A stretch of 64,000 nucleotides of DNA from CALESS01 sp041741455 (GTDB lineage Bacteria > Chloroflexota > Anaerolineae > Anaerolineales > Anaerolineaceae): positions 1-64,000 of the forward strand of contig JBGSJZ010000121.1 in assembly GCA_041741455.1 (NCBI GenBank), read 5' to 3'. The notes under the pieces were generated by a model that made no database searches, was not told where the DNA came from, and saw only the letters and a program-made list of their open reading frames with translations. Shown here one piece after another: positions 7,176 to 15,961 of the stretch; position 1 is the stretch's first letter, and every line of letters starts with the position of its first letter. Made by a program: the position numbers and the translations under genes.

Positions 7176-10103
7176 ATGACGAACCCCTCATCCGCTCTCG
7201 CCCAACCTTTACAAGGATCTGCGCAAACCGTTCGATTACAGCGCAATCCTGAAAAGATTGCACAACAGATCAGCATCATTAGTACCGTGCTGATTGCAAT
7301 AGTTGCTTTTGTTTTTATTAGTTCAGCTTATCGTGATACCGTAGCGGATTCCTCGATCCTGGCCTCATTGTTCATCATGAGTCTGATTGGGGTCTTTTTC
7401 ACCAGCATGAGTTTGGCTATTGGTTACACCCGGCGTATGGTGATCTTGGTCAGCGTCATTCAAATCACGCTCATTTTATCCAGCCTGTTAGTTTCTGGTA
7501 TCGGGGTAGTTGCAGCACTGATTATCTTGATCTTTACGACAATCGTTGCCTCTGCCACCCTGGAAGGTCGCCAATCGGATTATGTCCTAACTGCGGGTAT
7601 TTTTGCATCCATGGCTGCTGCTTTGTTGAACGCTTATTCACCGATAGGGCAGCTTCTCCTTCCAACAGTGCAAATCTATTTACCCTCGCTGTTGGGAATT
7701 TTAGTGATGGTGTATATTGCCTTGCTCTCGACAGAATACATCCCCGTCACCTTGCGTATCAAATTGTTGACTGCGTTGTTGGCAATTGTGTTGGTTCCAC
7801 TCATTTTCCTGACTTTTCTTTCCACTCAATTTACACAGTCTGCCACGGTTGAACAAACCAATAAAGCCCTAAGTCTGGCAGCTACTTCTACCGCCTCCAA
7901 AGTTGATGCATTTCTAGCGACCAACCGTGAATCAGTGGCACAGGATGCATCATTGCCAACCTTTGCCAATTATTTGATTACCCCTCAGCTTAATCGCCAT
8001 GGTAGTCAGGCTGAAGCAGAATTGAAATTGCTGGTTGAATCCCTCAGTAAACATCAACAACAAGAATATCTGTCTTCATACGGCATTCTTAATTATGCTG
8101 GGACAAATGTATATGACACGAACACCAACGAAGTTGGTGGTATTGAAAGCAACACTGATTACTTTACTACTCCAATGAAAACCGGGCAAGTTTACACTTC
8201 ATCCGTGCTATTCTCGTCGGTCAATGGAGATCCTTACATTTTCTTTAGCGCTCCAATACGGGATGCGAACCAGAGAATCGTTGGTGTCTTGCGTGTCCGT
8301 TACGACGCTTTGGTCCTGCAGCGAATTCTGGAACAGGATTTAGGTTCACTTGGCACCCGATCTTATCCGATCTTACTGGATGAAAACCTGATTCGTCTGG
8401 GTGATACCATCACTCCAAATCTGATCTATCGATCGGTCACTCCTCTCTCTCAAAACACCATCATTACATTGAATGCGGCCAATCGTTTACCCAAGGTGAG
8501 TCGCGATCAGCTTTCTACAGATTTGCGCTCTTTAGCGTTATCGATTCGCAACTATCAAAACAAACCATTTTTCACAACAAAAATCCATACCGGAGAATCA
8601 GAATATGCCGAGGCCGGTACGGTTGTGACTTTACAAAACAAACCATGGTATCTTGTTTTCGTCCAGGAGCAATCAAATCTGGAAAATTTACTGGGCGAGC
8701 AGGGTCGGATCTCTACTTTAGTTGCTACATTAATTGCTGGTTTAGTTTCCGCTATTTCAACCTTTTTAGCGGCCAACCTCTCAAACCCGATCATCACTCT
8801 CACCAAGGCAGCCGAGAAAATTTCACGTGGCGATTTGAACGCCCACGCCAATGTTGAATCCCGGGATGAATTTGGTGCCCTGGCTGAAACCTTCAACGCT
8901 ATGACAAGTCAATTACAGACATTGGTGAGCGAGTTGGAGGAACGTGTCCGCGCCCGAACGGAAGAATTGGCCAAGCAAAACGAATTCCTGCAATTCCGAA
9001 GTCGCCAGCTAGAAACCGTTTCCGAAGTGGCTCGTTCAGTTGCAGTTGCCTCTGAACTTGAATCGTTACTTGGCCGGGTTACTTCTCTCATTAGTGAACG
9101 TTTTGGTTTCTACCATGTCGGCATTTTCCTGGTGGATGAGCAAAATGAATACGCAAACCTTCGGGCAGCCAATTCTGAAGGCGGTCAGCGCATGCTGGCT
9201 CGCCATCACAAACTCTTGGTCGGTCAGGTCGGTATTATCGGTTATGTGACAGGCAAGGGAGAACCCCGTATCGCAACAGATGTCGGTAAGGATGCTGTGT
9301 TCTTCAATAACCCAGACCTCCCTCGCACCCGTTCAGAAATGGGTCTACCCCTGCGGATCGGCGATGAAATCATCGGTGCTCTGGATGTACAATCTGAAGT
9401 TTCAGATGCTTTTTCACAGGAAGATGTCGAACTCTTCTCAATTCTGGCGGATCAGATCTCAATCGCCATCGCCAACAACCGTCTTTTGGCTGAGACCGCC
9501 CGGGCTCTCGAAGAAATGCGCAAAGTCCATCAGCAATATTTAAAACAGGAATGGGGTCGTGAAATTTCCGATCAACAACATCCATCCTTTAAGTTCACCC
9601 AACAAGGTCTGGTAATAGAAGCAATCGAAACGACCTCAGAAGCTGAACTGGTGTTGCATGAAGGGAAACCTTATGTTCGCAAAGCCCAAATAGATCCTTC
9701 CGGAATTCTGATCCCAGCACTGGTTGCCTTGCCCGTCATGGTTCGTGGTGAAGCCATTGGTGTAATCCGGTTGAGTGAATCCACCAATCGCAATTTCACC
9801 TCGGAAGAAATAGAAACAGCCTCTCTGGTTGCAGACCAAGTTGGTTTGGCTCTGGAAAACGCCCGCTTATTTGAGCAAACCATGCGTCGTGCAGAACGAG
9901 AACGCAAAGTGTTGGAGATCACTTCTAGAATTCGTTCGGTTAACGATCCAGAAACCATGATGCAAATAGCCGTGGATGAACTTCAACGGACTTTAAATGC
10001 CAGCCGAGCACAAATTCTGATCAAGTCAACCGAAATCGATCAGCAAGTTAATCACCCCGCCGTCAACAACAATAACGGTAATGGGCATCATCCACAGCAG
10101 TAA
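7176..10103 (+). CDS. Membrane sensor with Cache-like, HAMP and GAF domains, no output domain
   Basis: The largest GAF protein here (975 residues) begins with about seven membrane segments (residues 30-215). An extracytoplasmic region follows (about 218-505) with Cache-like features (DYFTTPMKTGQVY, PYIFFSAPIRDANQRIVGV), then a further membrane helix (512-532), a HAMP domain (533-590, SRDEFGALAETFNAM), a long coiled coil, a GAF domain (625-775; FYHVGIFLVDE, NPDLPRTRSEMGLPL) and a second partial GAF. The end has the truncated GAF-like tail and NGNGHHPQQ. The layout is that of a chemoreceptor or kinase sensor but has neither a methyl-accepting region nor a kinase. A GGAG ribosome binding site precedes the ATG. 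It probably detects a periplasmic small molecule. Confidence 0.87.
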   Translation: MTNPSSALAQPLQGSAQTVRLQRNPEKIAQQISIISTVLIAIVAFVFISSAYRDTVADSSILASLFIMSLIGVFFTSMSLAIGYTRRMVILVSVIQITLILSSLLVSGIGVVAALIILIFTTIVASATLEGRQSDYVLTAGIFASMAAALLNAYSPIGQLLLPTVQIYLPSLLGILVMVYIALLSTEYIPVTLRIKLLTALLAIVLVPLIFLTFLSTQFTQSATVEQTNKALSLAATSTASKVDAFLATNRESVAQDASLPTFANYLITPQLNRHGSQAEAELKLLVESLSKHQQQEYLSSYGILNYAGTNVYDTNTNEVGGIESNTDYFTTPMKTGQVYTSSVLFSSVNGDPYIFFSAPIRDANQRIVGVLRVRYDALVLQRILEQDLGSLGTRSYPILLDENLIRLGDTITPNLIYRSVTPLSQNTIITLNAANRLPKVSRDQLSTDLRSLALSIRNYQNKPFFTTKIHTGESEYAEAGTVVTLQNKPWYLVFVQEQSNLENLLGEQGRISTLVATLIAGLVSAISTFLAANLSNPIITLTKAAEKISRGDLNAHANVESRDEFGALAETFNAMTSQLQTLVSELEERVRARTEELAKQNEFLQFRSRQLETVSEVARSVAVASELESLLGRVTSLISERFGFYHVGIFLVDEQNEYANLRAANSEGGQRMLARHHKLLVGQVGIIGYVTGKGEPRIATDVGKDAVFFNNPDLPRTRSEMGLPLRIGDEIIGALDVQSEVSDAFSQEDVELFSILADQISIAIANNRLLAETARALEEMRKVHQQYLKQEWGREISDQQHPSFKFTQQGLVIEAIETTSEAELVLHEGKPYVRKAQIDPSGILIPALVALPVMVRGEAIGVIRLSESTNRNFTSEEIETASLVADQVGLALENARLFEQTMRRAERERKVLEITSRIRSVNDPETMMQIAVDELQRTLNASRAQILIKSTEIDQQVNHPAVNNNNGNGHHPQQ

Positions 10104-10126
10104 CCAATCGACAGGTCAGGTGAAGC

Positions 10127-10909
10127 ATGACTTTCATTGTTGCAATTGCTAACGAAAAAGGTGGGGTCGCCAAAACCACAACGACGCTCTCATTGGCTGC
10201 TGCACTGAGTGAGAATGGTGCAAAAGTCCTTATGATCGATCTGGACACCCAGGCAAATCTCTCATTGGCTACAGGCTTAGAATCTGGAAGGGCTGGTGGA
10301 TCCATTTCAAAAGTTCTGCTTGATAACCAACCCCTCTCCAGTGTAATTCAAGCTACGGCCTATCCAAATTTGTGGCTGGTCTCCTCAAGTTCAGAAATGG
10401 GTATGGCTGAACGCTTCCTTCCTGCCCGACAGGCTTATGAGTTGACCCTTACAAAAGCAATTCGCGAGCTTTCCGACGATTATCAATACATCCTGTTGGA
10501 TTGCCCTCCATTTCTGGGAGCCGTTACTACGAATGCCCTGGTAACGTCAGATTTGCTGCTCATCCCCACTCAGGCAGAATTCTTCTCTGTCTATGCATTG
10601 AAAAATCTGATGGGGATGGTGAAGAGAATCAGAAACCAAGTAAATCCTCGCCTTACGTATCGTCTTTTACTAACCATGGTGGATCGGCGTAATAAAATCC
10701 ATCGAATATTGAGTGAACAATTGAGGAATAATTTTGGCCCTGGTGTCCTGGAAACAGTCATTGAAACAGATACAAAATTGCGTGAATGCATCATCAATGG
10801 AACACCAATTATTTACCATGCTCCCAAAACCCGTTCCGCCATCCAATACCGCTCACTTTCACAGGAGATTATGAAATATGCCCAAGAAGCAGTTCTTCAA
10901 CAGGCTTGA
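10127..10909 (+). CDS. ParA/MinD-family ATPase
   Basis: A 260-residue deviant Walker ATPase. The N-terminus carries the signature loop KGGVAKTT (residues 11-18, with the signature lysine), VLMIDLDTQANL is the A' motif and YILLDCPP is the Walker B region. ParA proteins form ATP dimers that bind DNA non-specifically and position plasmids, chromosomes or protein clusters. No parB gene or parS site lies nearby, and the neighbours are sensor and kinase genes, so a role in positioning a signalling assembly is inferred, as known for ParC/ParA-like proteins of chemosensory arrays. The last 32 bases overlap the start of the hybrid kinase gene. Confidence 0.9.
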   Translation: MTFIVAIANEKGGVAKTTTTLSLAAALSENGAKVLMIDLDTQANLSLATGLESGRAGGSISKVLLDNQPLSSVIQATAYPNLWLVSSSSEMGMAERFLPARQAYELTLTKAIRELSDDYQYILLDCPPFLGAVTTNALVTSDLLLIPTQAEFFSVYALKNLMGMVKRIRNQVNPRLTYRLLLTMVDRRNKIHRILSEQLRNNFGPGVLETVIETDTKLRECIINGTPIIYHAPKTRSAIQYRSLSQEIMKYAQEAVLQQA

Positions 10910-13900
10910 TAATTTATTCTCCTCGCTGGAGGAGCGGGAGGCACCACAACCAGATCATTTGGTTGAGATTCCCTCCTTTGATACGACAGTTCCAACCGGG
11001 TCCGGATCATGGTCATGGGAATGTGATGCCAATGGACAAATAACCGCTTGCAGTCCGGAGATTTTTGACACCCTGGGATTTTCTCCTGATGAATGGATTG
11101 GAAAATCTATTTATAAAATTGGTATTTATTCAAAATCTGCTGGTGTACTCAAGAAAGCCATACAATCCGGCCTTTTCCCGATTGAGGTGGACACCGTTTA
11201 TGCTTCAGCCAATAAACAGTGGAAATCTATTCGCGTCAGCATCTTCTCAATTCCCAGTTCTAATGGTCATCCAGCAGGATACCATGGATACAGCCAGTAC
11301 TTGGCAGATGTTGCCGCCCCGCAATCCCAAGCGCCATCTCCTGCTCTCCAGCCAAAGCTTTCCCATCACCGCGCATCAGCCAAGCCTGCTCAAGTCCATC
11401 AGGCGGATCTCAACATACCATTACTACATCCTGCAAGTGAGGTTTGGTCGGCAGCCGGCAAACAATCTCTAGAAAAACTTCAACCTGTCATCCAATCCGG
11501 CAATCCCGATCAACCCGCTGTAATTGCCATGCCGGTGAAACTTATAGAAAATTCACCTTCCATTATTGAAATTGTGGACGACCGGCCGAGTCGCCATTGG
11601 ACGGAAGATGAACGTCTGCTGGTCCAGGAAATTTCCAATCAACTCGGCCTTGCTATCGAGAACGCTCAACTCTTCGCTGCAGCCCAAAATGAACTAAAGG
11701 AACGAACCAGGGCGGAAGAGGAAATTCGCCATCGCAATGAGGCTCTTGCCCATCTAAACAACCTTGGCCAACAGCTCACTCGGCTAGCCTCTCGTGAAGA
11801 AATTTTCCAAATGGTTACAGAGACTCTGGGCAAGATTTTTGATATTTCTAATCTGATCCTTGCTGGTTTTGATGAAAAAACCAAAACGGTTTCCTTCCCA
11901 ACTGCATTTTCTCACGGACAAGCGCTATCCCTCAGCCCCCGTCCCCTGCAAAACGAAATTGTGGATCATATCATCCGAACCCAAACCCCTGTTTCACCCT
12001 TCACCCAAACCATTTCGGACTTGGTTGAATTTGAGGTTGCCTTACCAGACCCCAAACCAAAATCCGTGCTGGCTTTTCCAATCATGTCTGGTGATCGGCT
12101 CTATGGTGCGATCATCCTACAAAATTTTGAAGATGAGAACGCTTACACCGAAATGGAAGCAGGTCTGATCTCCACCATTGCTGCTCAGGTCTACTCCGCC
12201 TTGGAGAACAGCAGCCTGTTCACAGAAATCAATACCGCACTGCTTGCACTTGAGAACCGCGAACGATACCAATCGAACGTTGCTAATGCTGTTGCTACCC
12301 TTTCACAGTCCGGTACCAAATCCCTGCCAGATGTTCTCCAATCTTTAGGACTGGCATCGGATACTAGTTACATTTATTTCGCCCAAATCGAAGAAGACGA
12401 GAGTGGCTCTTTCTGGCGTCTCACGGCAGAATGGAATAACCTATCTTTTGAAGATCGATTAGATTACACTCGCACAAGCCATATGCTGGCAGCCCTCTTC
12501 CCTACCTGGATTACTCAACTCCGTGAGCGTGGTTGGTATGCCGGCTTAACCTCTGAAATGCCTGAACAAGAACGCGAGTTCCTTCGCTCTCAAGGCATTC
12601 GCTCCAGTTTGATCCTGTCTGTTCCTGGCAAACGATCGATCCCCAGCTTCATCGCTTTCCATCAGCTGGATTCGGATCGGGTCTGGCAAGCCGAGGAAAT
12701 TAACGTTTTGCGTGTGGCAGCTGACGCTATTTCCAACACATTTGTCCGCGAAGATCTGCTGGAACAGGTTCAGGCCACCTTGGATGAAACCGAAAACCTG
12801 TACAATGCTTCCCACCGCCTGGCTCTGGCGAATGACCTGAACGAAATGGTGGCAGCCCTGGCTGGTTCCATCCGCAGCCAGGATCTTAATCGGGCGGTCG
12901 TTATCCTTTTCGAACATGATGAGAAGAACCAAATCAAGAAGATGAAGGTCTCTGCTAACTGGTACAGCGGCCATGGAACCCAACCATTTGATATCGATAC
13001 CGATATCACCCATGCAGTCTGTAATAAGCTGCTCATCACCCCCACTCCAGTTTTTTATGATGCCATCACTCCGGATAGGGTCGGTCAGGCAATTGCAGAT
13101 GAACTTCGAGAACGCAGCATCCATGCCATGGCCGTCCTTCCACTGTGGGCTTCCAAGCGGCAACTGGGTGTCGTTGTCCTACAATCCGATGTCCGACACC
13201 ATTTTACCGGTCGTGAAATTCGTTCCTACCCACCTCTGGTCGACCAGATGGCAATTGCTGTTGATAACCTCAGGTTATTCCGACAGACCCAGGCTGCCCT
13301 GGCCGAAACTGGATCACTATACGAAATTAGCGATGGAATTGCCAGAGCTCAAAACGCTCAAGAACTTGTCTCCATGGTTGGTAAAGCAGTTATGCCATCC
13401 AATATGCAACGTGTATCTCTAATTTCAATCTCACTTGCTAGTGAAAATGAATACGGCGACCTGACTGTTGTCGGTTTCTATGATCGCAGCGGCCAATACC
13501 AACACAGCAATGTCAAAGTACCTGCCTCTGTGATGCCAGCGCTTACTGTCTTGACCACAGAACCCCTGGTCGTTCCCGATGTCAGCAACTCCAAGCTGGA
13601 TCCCGTTTCGAAGCGCACTATGGCAAGTTTTGAAATGGCCAGTATCTGTTCAGTTCCGTTGTATGCTGCAGGTCATTTGATAGGTTTACTGACCGCATCT
13701 TCAAATAAACCATCAGAATTTGATCCGGGCGAAGTTCACCTCTTTTCTGTGGCAGCCAGTGGAATCGGCGTCGCTTTGGAACGCCAGCAATTTCTCCAGA
13801 CAGCCCAACGCCGCGCCCTGGAGCTGGAAGCAGCGGCTGAAATTGCACGCGATACGGCCAGCACGCTCAGCCTTGATGCCCTTCTGAATCAAATCGTAAA

Positions 13901-15833
13901 CCAGCTAAAAGACCGCTTCAACTTCTACCACGTCTCTGTTTTCTTGTTGGATGAAACAAAAACTTGGGCGATCGTGCGCGAATCAACAGGTGAAGCCGGA
14001 AAAGAAATGAAAGCCCGCGGACACCGCCTGGCTGTCGGTTCCCGTTCCATCACCGGTTCGGTCACTTCTTCCGGCAAGCCCTATGTGGTCAATGATGTCC
14101 GGGCTACTGACAATTACTATCCGAATCCCTTGTTACCAGAAACGCGTTCAGAAATCGGCATTCCTCTTATGCTGGGTGACGAAGTCATTGGCTCTTTGGA
14201 TATTCAATCCACCCGGGTCAATGCTTTCACACCGGATGAAATTCAAGTGTTGCAAATTTTGGCAGACCAGATCGCCGTCGCTATAGAAAACGCCCGTGCA
14301 TATGAAATTGCCCAGCAAGCCGTCGAAGAAATGAAAGAGGTCGATCGGGTTAAGACCCAATTCCTGGCCAACATGAGCCATGAATTACGTACTCCCTTAA
14401 ACTCCATCATCGGTTTCAGCCGGGTGATCCTCAAAGGAATCGACGGTCCTATCAACGACACCCAGTCGCAAGATCTCTCAGCCATTTATAACTCTGGCCA
14501 GCACTTGTTGAGCTTGATCAATAACATCCTGGATCTTTCCAAGATTGAAGCCGGCAAAATGGAGTTAAATATTTCTGAGATTAACCTGACAGATATCATC
14601 AATAGTGTCATGTCAACCGCCATCGGTTTGGTGAAGGATAAGGCAATCAAACTCCACCACGATGTTCCTTCAGATCTGCCATTGATTAAGGCTGACTCAA
14701 CCCGCATCCGCCAGGTTCTGTTGAACCTGGTGTCCAACGCGTCCAAGTTTACTGACGAAGGTACCATCAGTGTCGTGGTCCGTCTTTCGAACGCAGAAAC
14801 ACCCAACCCGGAGTTACTGGTGACGGTAACCGATACAGGTGTGGGTATCTTGCCGGAAGATCAAGCCAAGCTCTTCCAGCCCTTCTCTCAAGTTGATGAT
14901 TCGCCGACCCGAAAAACTGGCGGTACAGGTCTTGGCCTTTCCATTTGCCGATCCCTTGTTGAAATGCATAATGGACGAATCGGTATCCTGTCTTCAGAAA
15001 TTGGCAAAGGCACAACTTTCTACTTCACCCTACCCCTGGAGCCAGCTCCTAGAGAATCGACAGAAGAGATTAATGACGTCAACAACCTGACAATTCTGGC
15101 TGTAGATGATGACGCTCAGGTTATTTCACTTTACGAACGCTACCTTAAACCTCAAGGCTACCAGGTGGTGCCCTGCACCAACCCAAGCCTCGCTGTGGCC
15201 AAAGCAAAATCAGTGCAACCCATTGCAATTACATTGGATATCATGATGCCAGATAAAGATGGCTGGCAGGTACTCCATGAGCTAAAAAGTGATCCGGCTA
15301 CACGCAATATTCCAATTTTGATTTGCTCAATTATGGAAGATGAAGAAAAAGGCATCAGCCTGGGTGCCTCTGATTACCTGGTCAAGCCTTTCTTGCAGGA
15401 TGATTTAGTCAATGCCATTACTCGCCTGGACATTGGTAATGTAATTTCAAACGTCCTCGTCATTGACGATGATCTTGCAGATGCTCGCTTGGTTGAAAAG
15501 ATGCTCTCGAATACTGGCAAATTTTCAGTTACCATGGCTGAAGGCGGTCAAAAGGGCTTAGCCCAGATGTTGGCAAATCCTCCCCAGGCAGTGATTCTGG
15601 ATCTGTTCATGCCAGAGATGGACGGCTTTGCAGTCCTTTCTGCCATGCAGCAATCTCAGAAGCTCTCCTCCATTCCAGTGCTAATTCTCACCGGAGCGGA
15701 TCTGACCCCGGCGCATCATCAGCAAATGGCTGAATTTGGTCGGGAACTTCTCACCAAGGGTACCTTACGGGAAAATGACCTGATCAACTCTCTGCAAACC
15801 TCCTTACGCCGGATCAGAGGTATCAAGCTCTAA
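10878..15833 (+). CDS. Giant hybrid histidine kinase (PAS, multiple GAF, HisKA, HATPase, two receivers)
   Basis: A 1651-residue soluble kinase. A PAS domain (about 30-120, WSWECDANGQITACSPEIF) is followed by roughly six GAF-type modules up to residue 1135; the last (FYHVSVFLLDE, NPLLPETRSEIGIPL) closely matches the GAF domains of the neighbouring sensors. The dimerisation/phosphotransfer domain has H1168 in ANMSHELRTPL, and the ATPase domain has NLVSNASKF, DTGVGI and GGTGLGLSI. Two receivers follow with D1454 (ITLDIMMPDKDG) and D1575 (VILDLFMPEMDG). The second receiver has KG where most have KP. The start at 10878 is supported by AGGAG 10 bases upstream, inside parA. It is the only kinase of the block, so it is the likely output for the GAF proteins. 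Confidence 0.93.
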   Translation: MPKKQFFNRLDNLFSSLEEREAPQPDHLVEIPSFDTTVPTGSGSWSWECDANGQITACSPEIFDTLGFSPDEWIGKSIYKIGIYSKSAGVLKKAIQSGLFPIEVDTVYASANKQWKSIRVSIFSIPSSNGHPAGYHGYSQYLADVAAPQSQAPSPALQPKLSHHRASAKPAQVHQADLNIPLLHPASEVWSAAGKQSLEKLQPVIQSGNPDQPAVIAMPVKLIENSPSIIEIVDDRPSRHWTEDERLLVQEISNQLGLAIENAQLFAAAQNELKERTRAEEEIRHRNEALAHLNNLGQQLTRLASREEIFQMVTETLGKIFDISNLILAGFDEKTKTVSFPTAFSHGQALSLSPRPLQNEIVDHIIRTQTPVSPFTQTISDLVEFEVALPDPKPKSVLAFPIMSGDRLYGAIILQNFEDENAYTEMEAGLISTIAAQVYSALENSSLFTEINTALLALENRERYQSNVANAVATLSQSGTKSLPDVLQSLGLASDTSYIYFAQIEEDESGSFWRLTAEWNNLSFEDRLDYTRTSHMLAALFPTWITQLRERGWYAGLTSEMPEQEREFLRSQGIRSSLILSVPGKRSIPSFIAFHQLDSDRVWQAEEINVLRVAADAISNTFVREDLLEQVQATLDETENLYNASHRLALANDLNEMVAALAGSIRSQDLNRAVVILFEHDEKNQIKKMKVSANWYSGHGTQPFDIDTDITHAVCNKLLITPTPVFYDAITPDRVGQAIADELRERSIHAMAVLPLWASKRQLGVVVLQSDVRHHFTGREIRSYPPLVDQMAIAVDNLRLFRQTQAALAETGSLYEISDGIARAQNAQELVSMVGKAVMPSNMQRVSLISISLASENEYGDLTVVGFYDRSGQYQHSNVKVPASVMPALTVLTTEPLVVPDVSNSKLDPVSKRTMASFEMASICSVPLYAAGHLIGLLTASSNKPSEFDPGEVHLFSVAASGIGVALERQQFLQTAQRRALELEAAAEIARDTASTLSLDALLNQIVNQLKDRFNFYHVSVFLLDETKTWAIVRESTGEAGKEMKARGHRLAVGSRSITGSVTSSGKPYVVNDVRATDNYYPNPLLPETRSEIGIPLMLGDEVIGSLDIQSTRVNAFTPDEIQVLQILADQIAVAIENARAYEIAQQAVEEMKEVDRVKTQFLANMSHELRTPLNSIIGFSRVILKGIDGPINDTQSQDLSAIYNSGQHLLSLINNILDLSKIEAGKMELNISEINLTDIINSVMSTAIGLVKDKAIKLHHDVPSDLPLIKADSTRIRQVLLNLVSNASKFTDEGTISVVVRLSNAETPNPELLVTVTDTGVGILPEDQAKLFQPFSQVDDSPTRKTGGTGLGLSICRSLVEMHNGRIGILSSEIGKGTTFYFTLPLEPAPRESTEEINDVNNLTILAVDDDAQVISLYERYLKPQGYQVVPCTNPSLAVAKAKSVQPIAITLDIMMPDKDGWQVLHELKSDPATRNIPILICSIMEDEEKGISLGASDYLVKPFLQDDLVNAITRLDIGNVISNVLVIDDDLADARLVEKMLSNTGKFSVTMAEGGQKGLAQMLANPPQAVILDLFMPEMDGFAVLSAMQQSQKLSSIPVLILTGADLTPAHHQQMAEFGRELLTKGTLRENDLINSLQTSLRRIRGIKL

Positions 15834-15961
15834 AAGGCATTTAAAGACTTTATTCACCGTACAAGATAACCACAATCGGCTGAAAACTCCTATGAGGATG
15901 ATTTTTCAGACTATCCATTAGCCTTTTTGGTTGATTCTTTTTGAACAGGAAAATTATCTGA

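Noticed and set aside
12546..13163. 205-codon minus-strand open frame inside the hybrid kinase gene
   Set aside because: It lies opposite a strongly supported coding region with clear GAF patterns; there is no SD or homology-like pattern.
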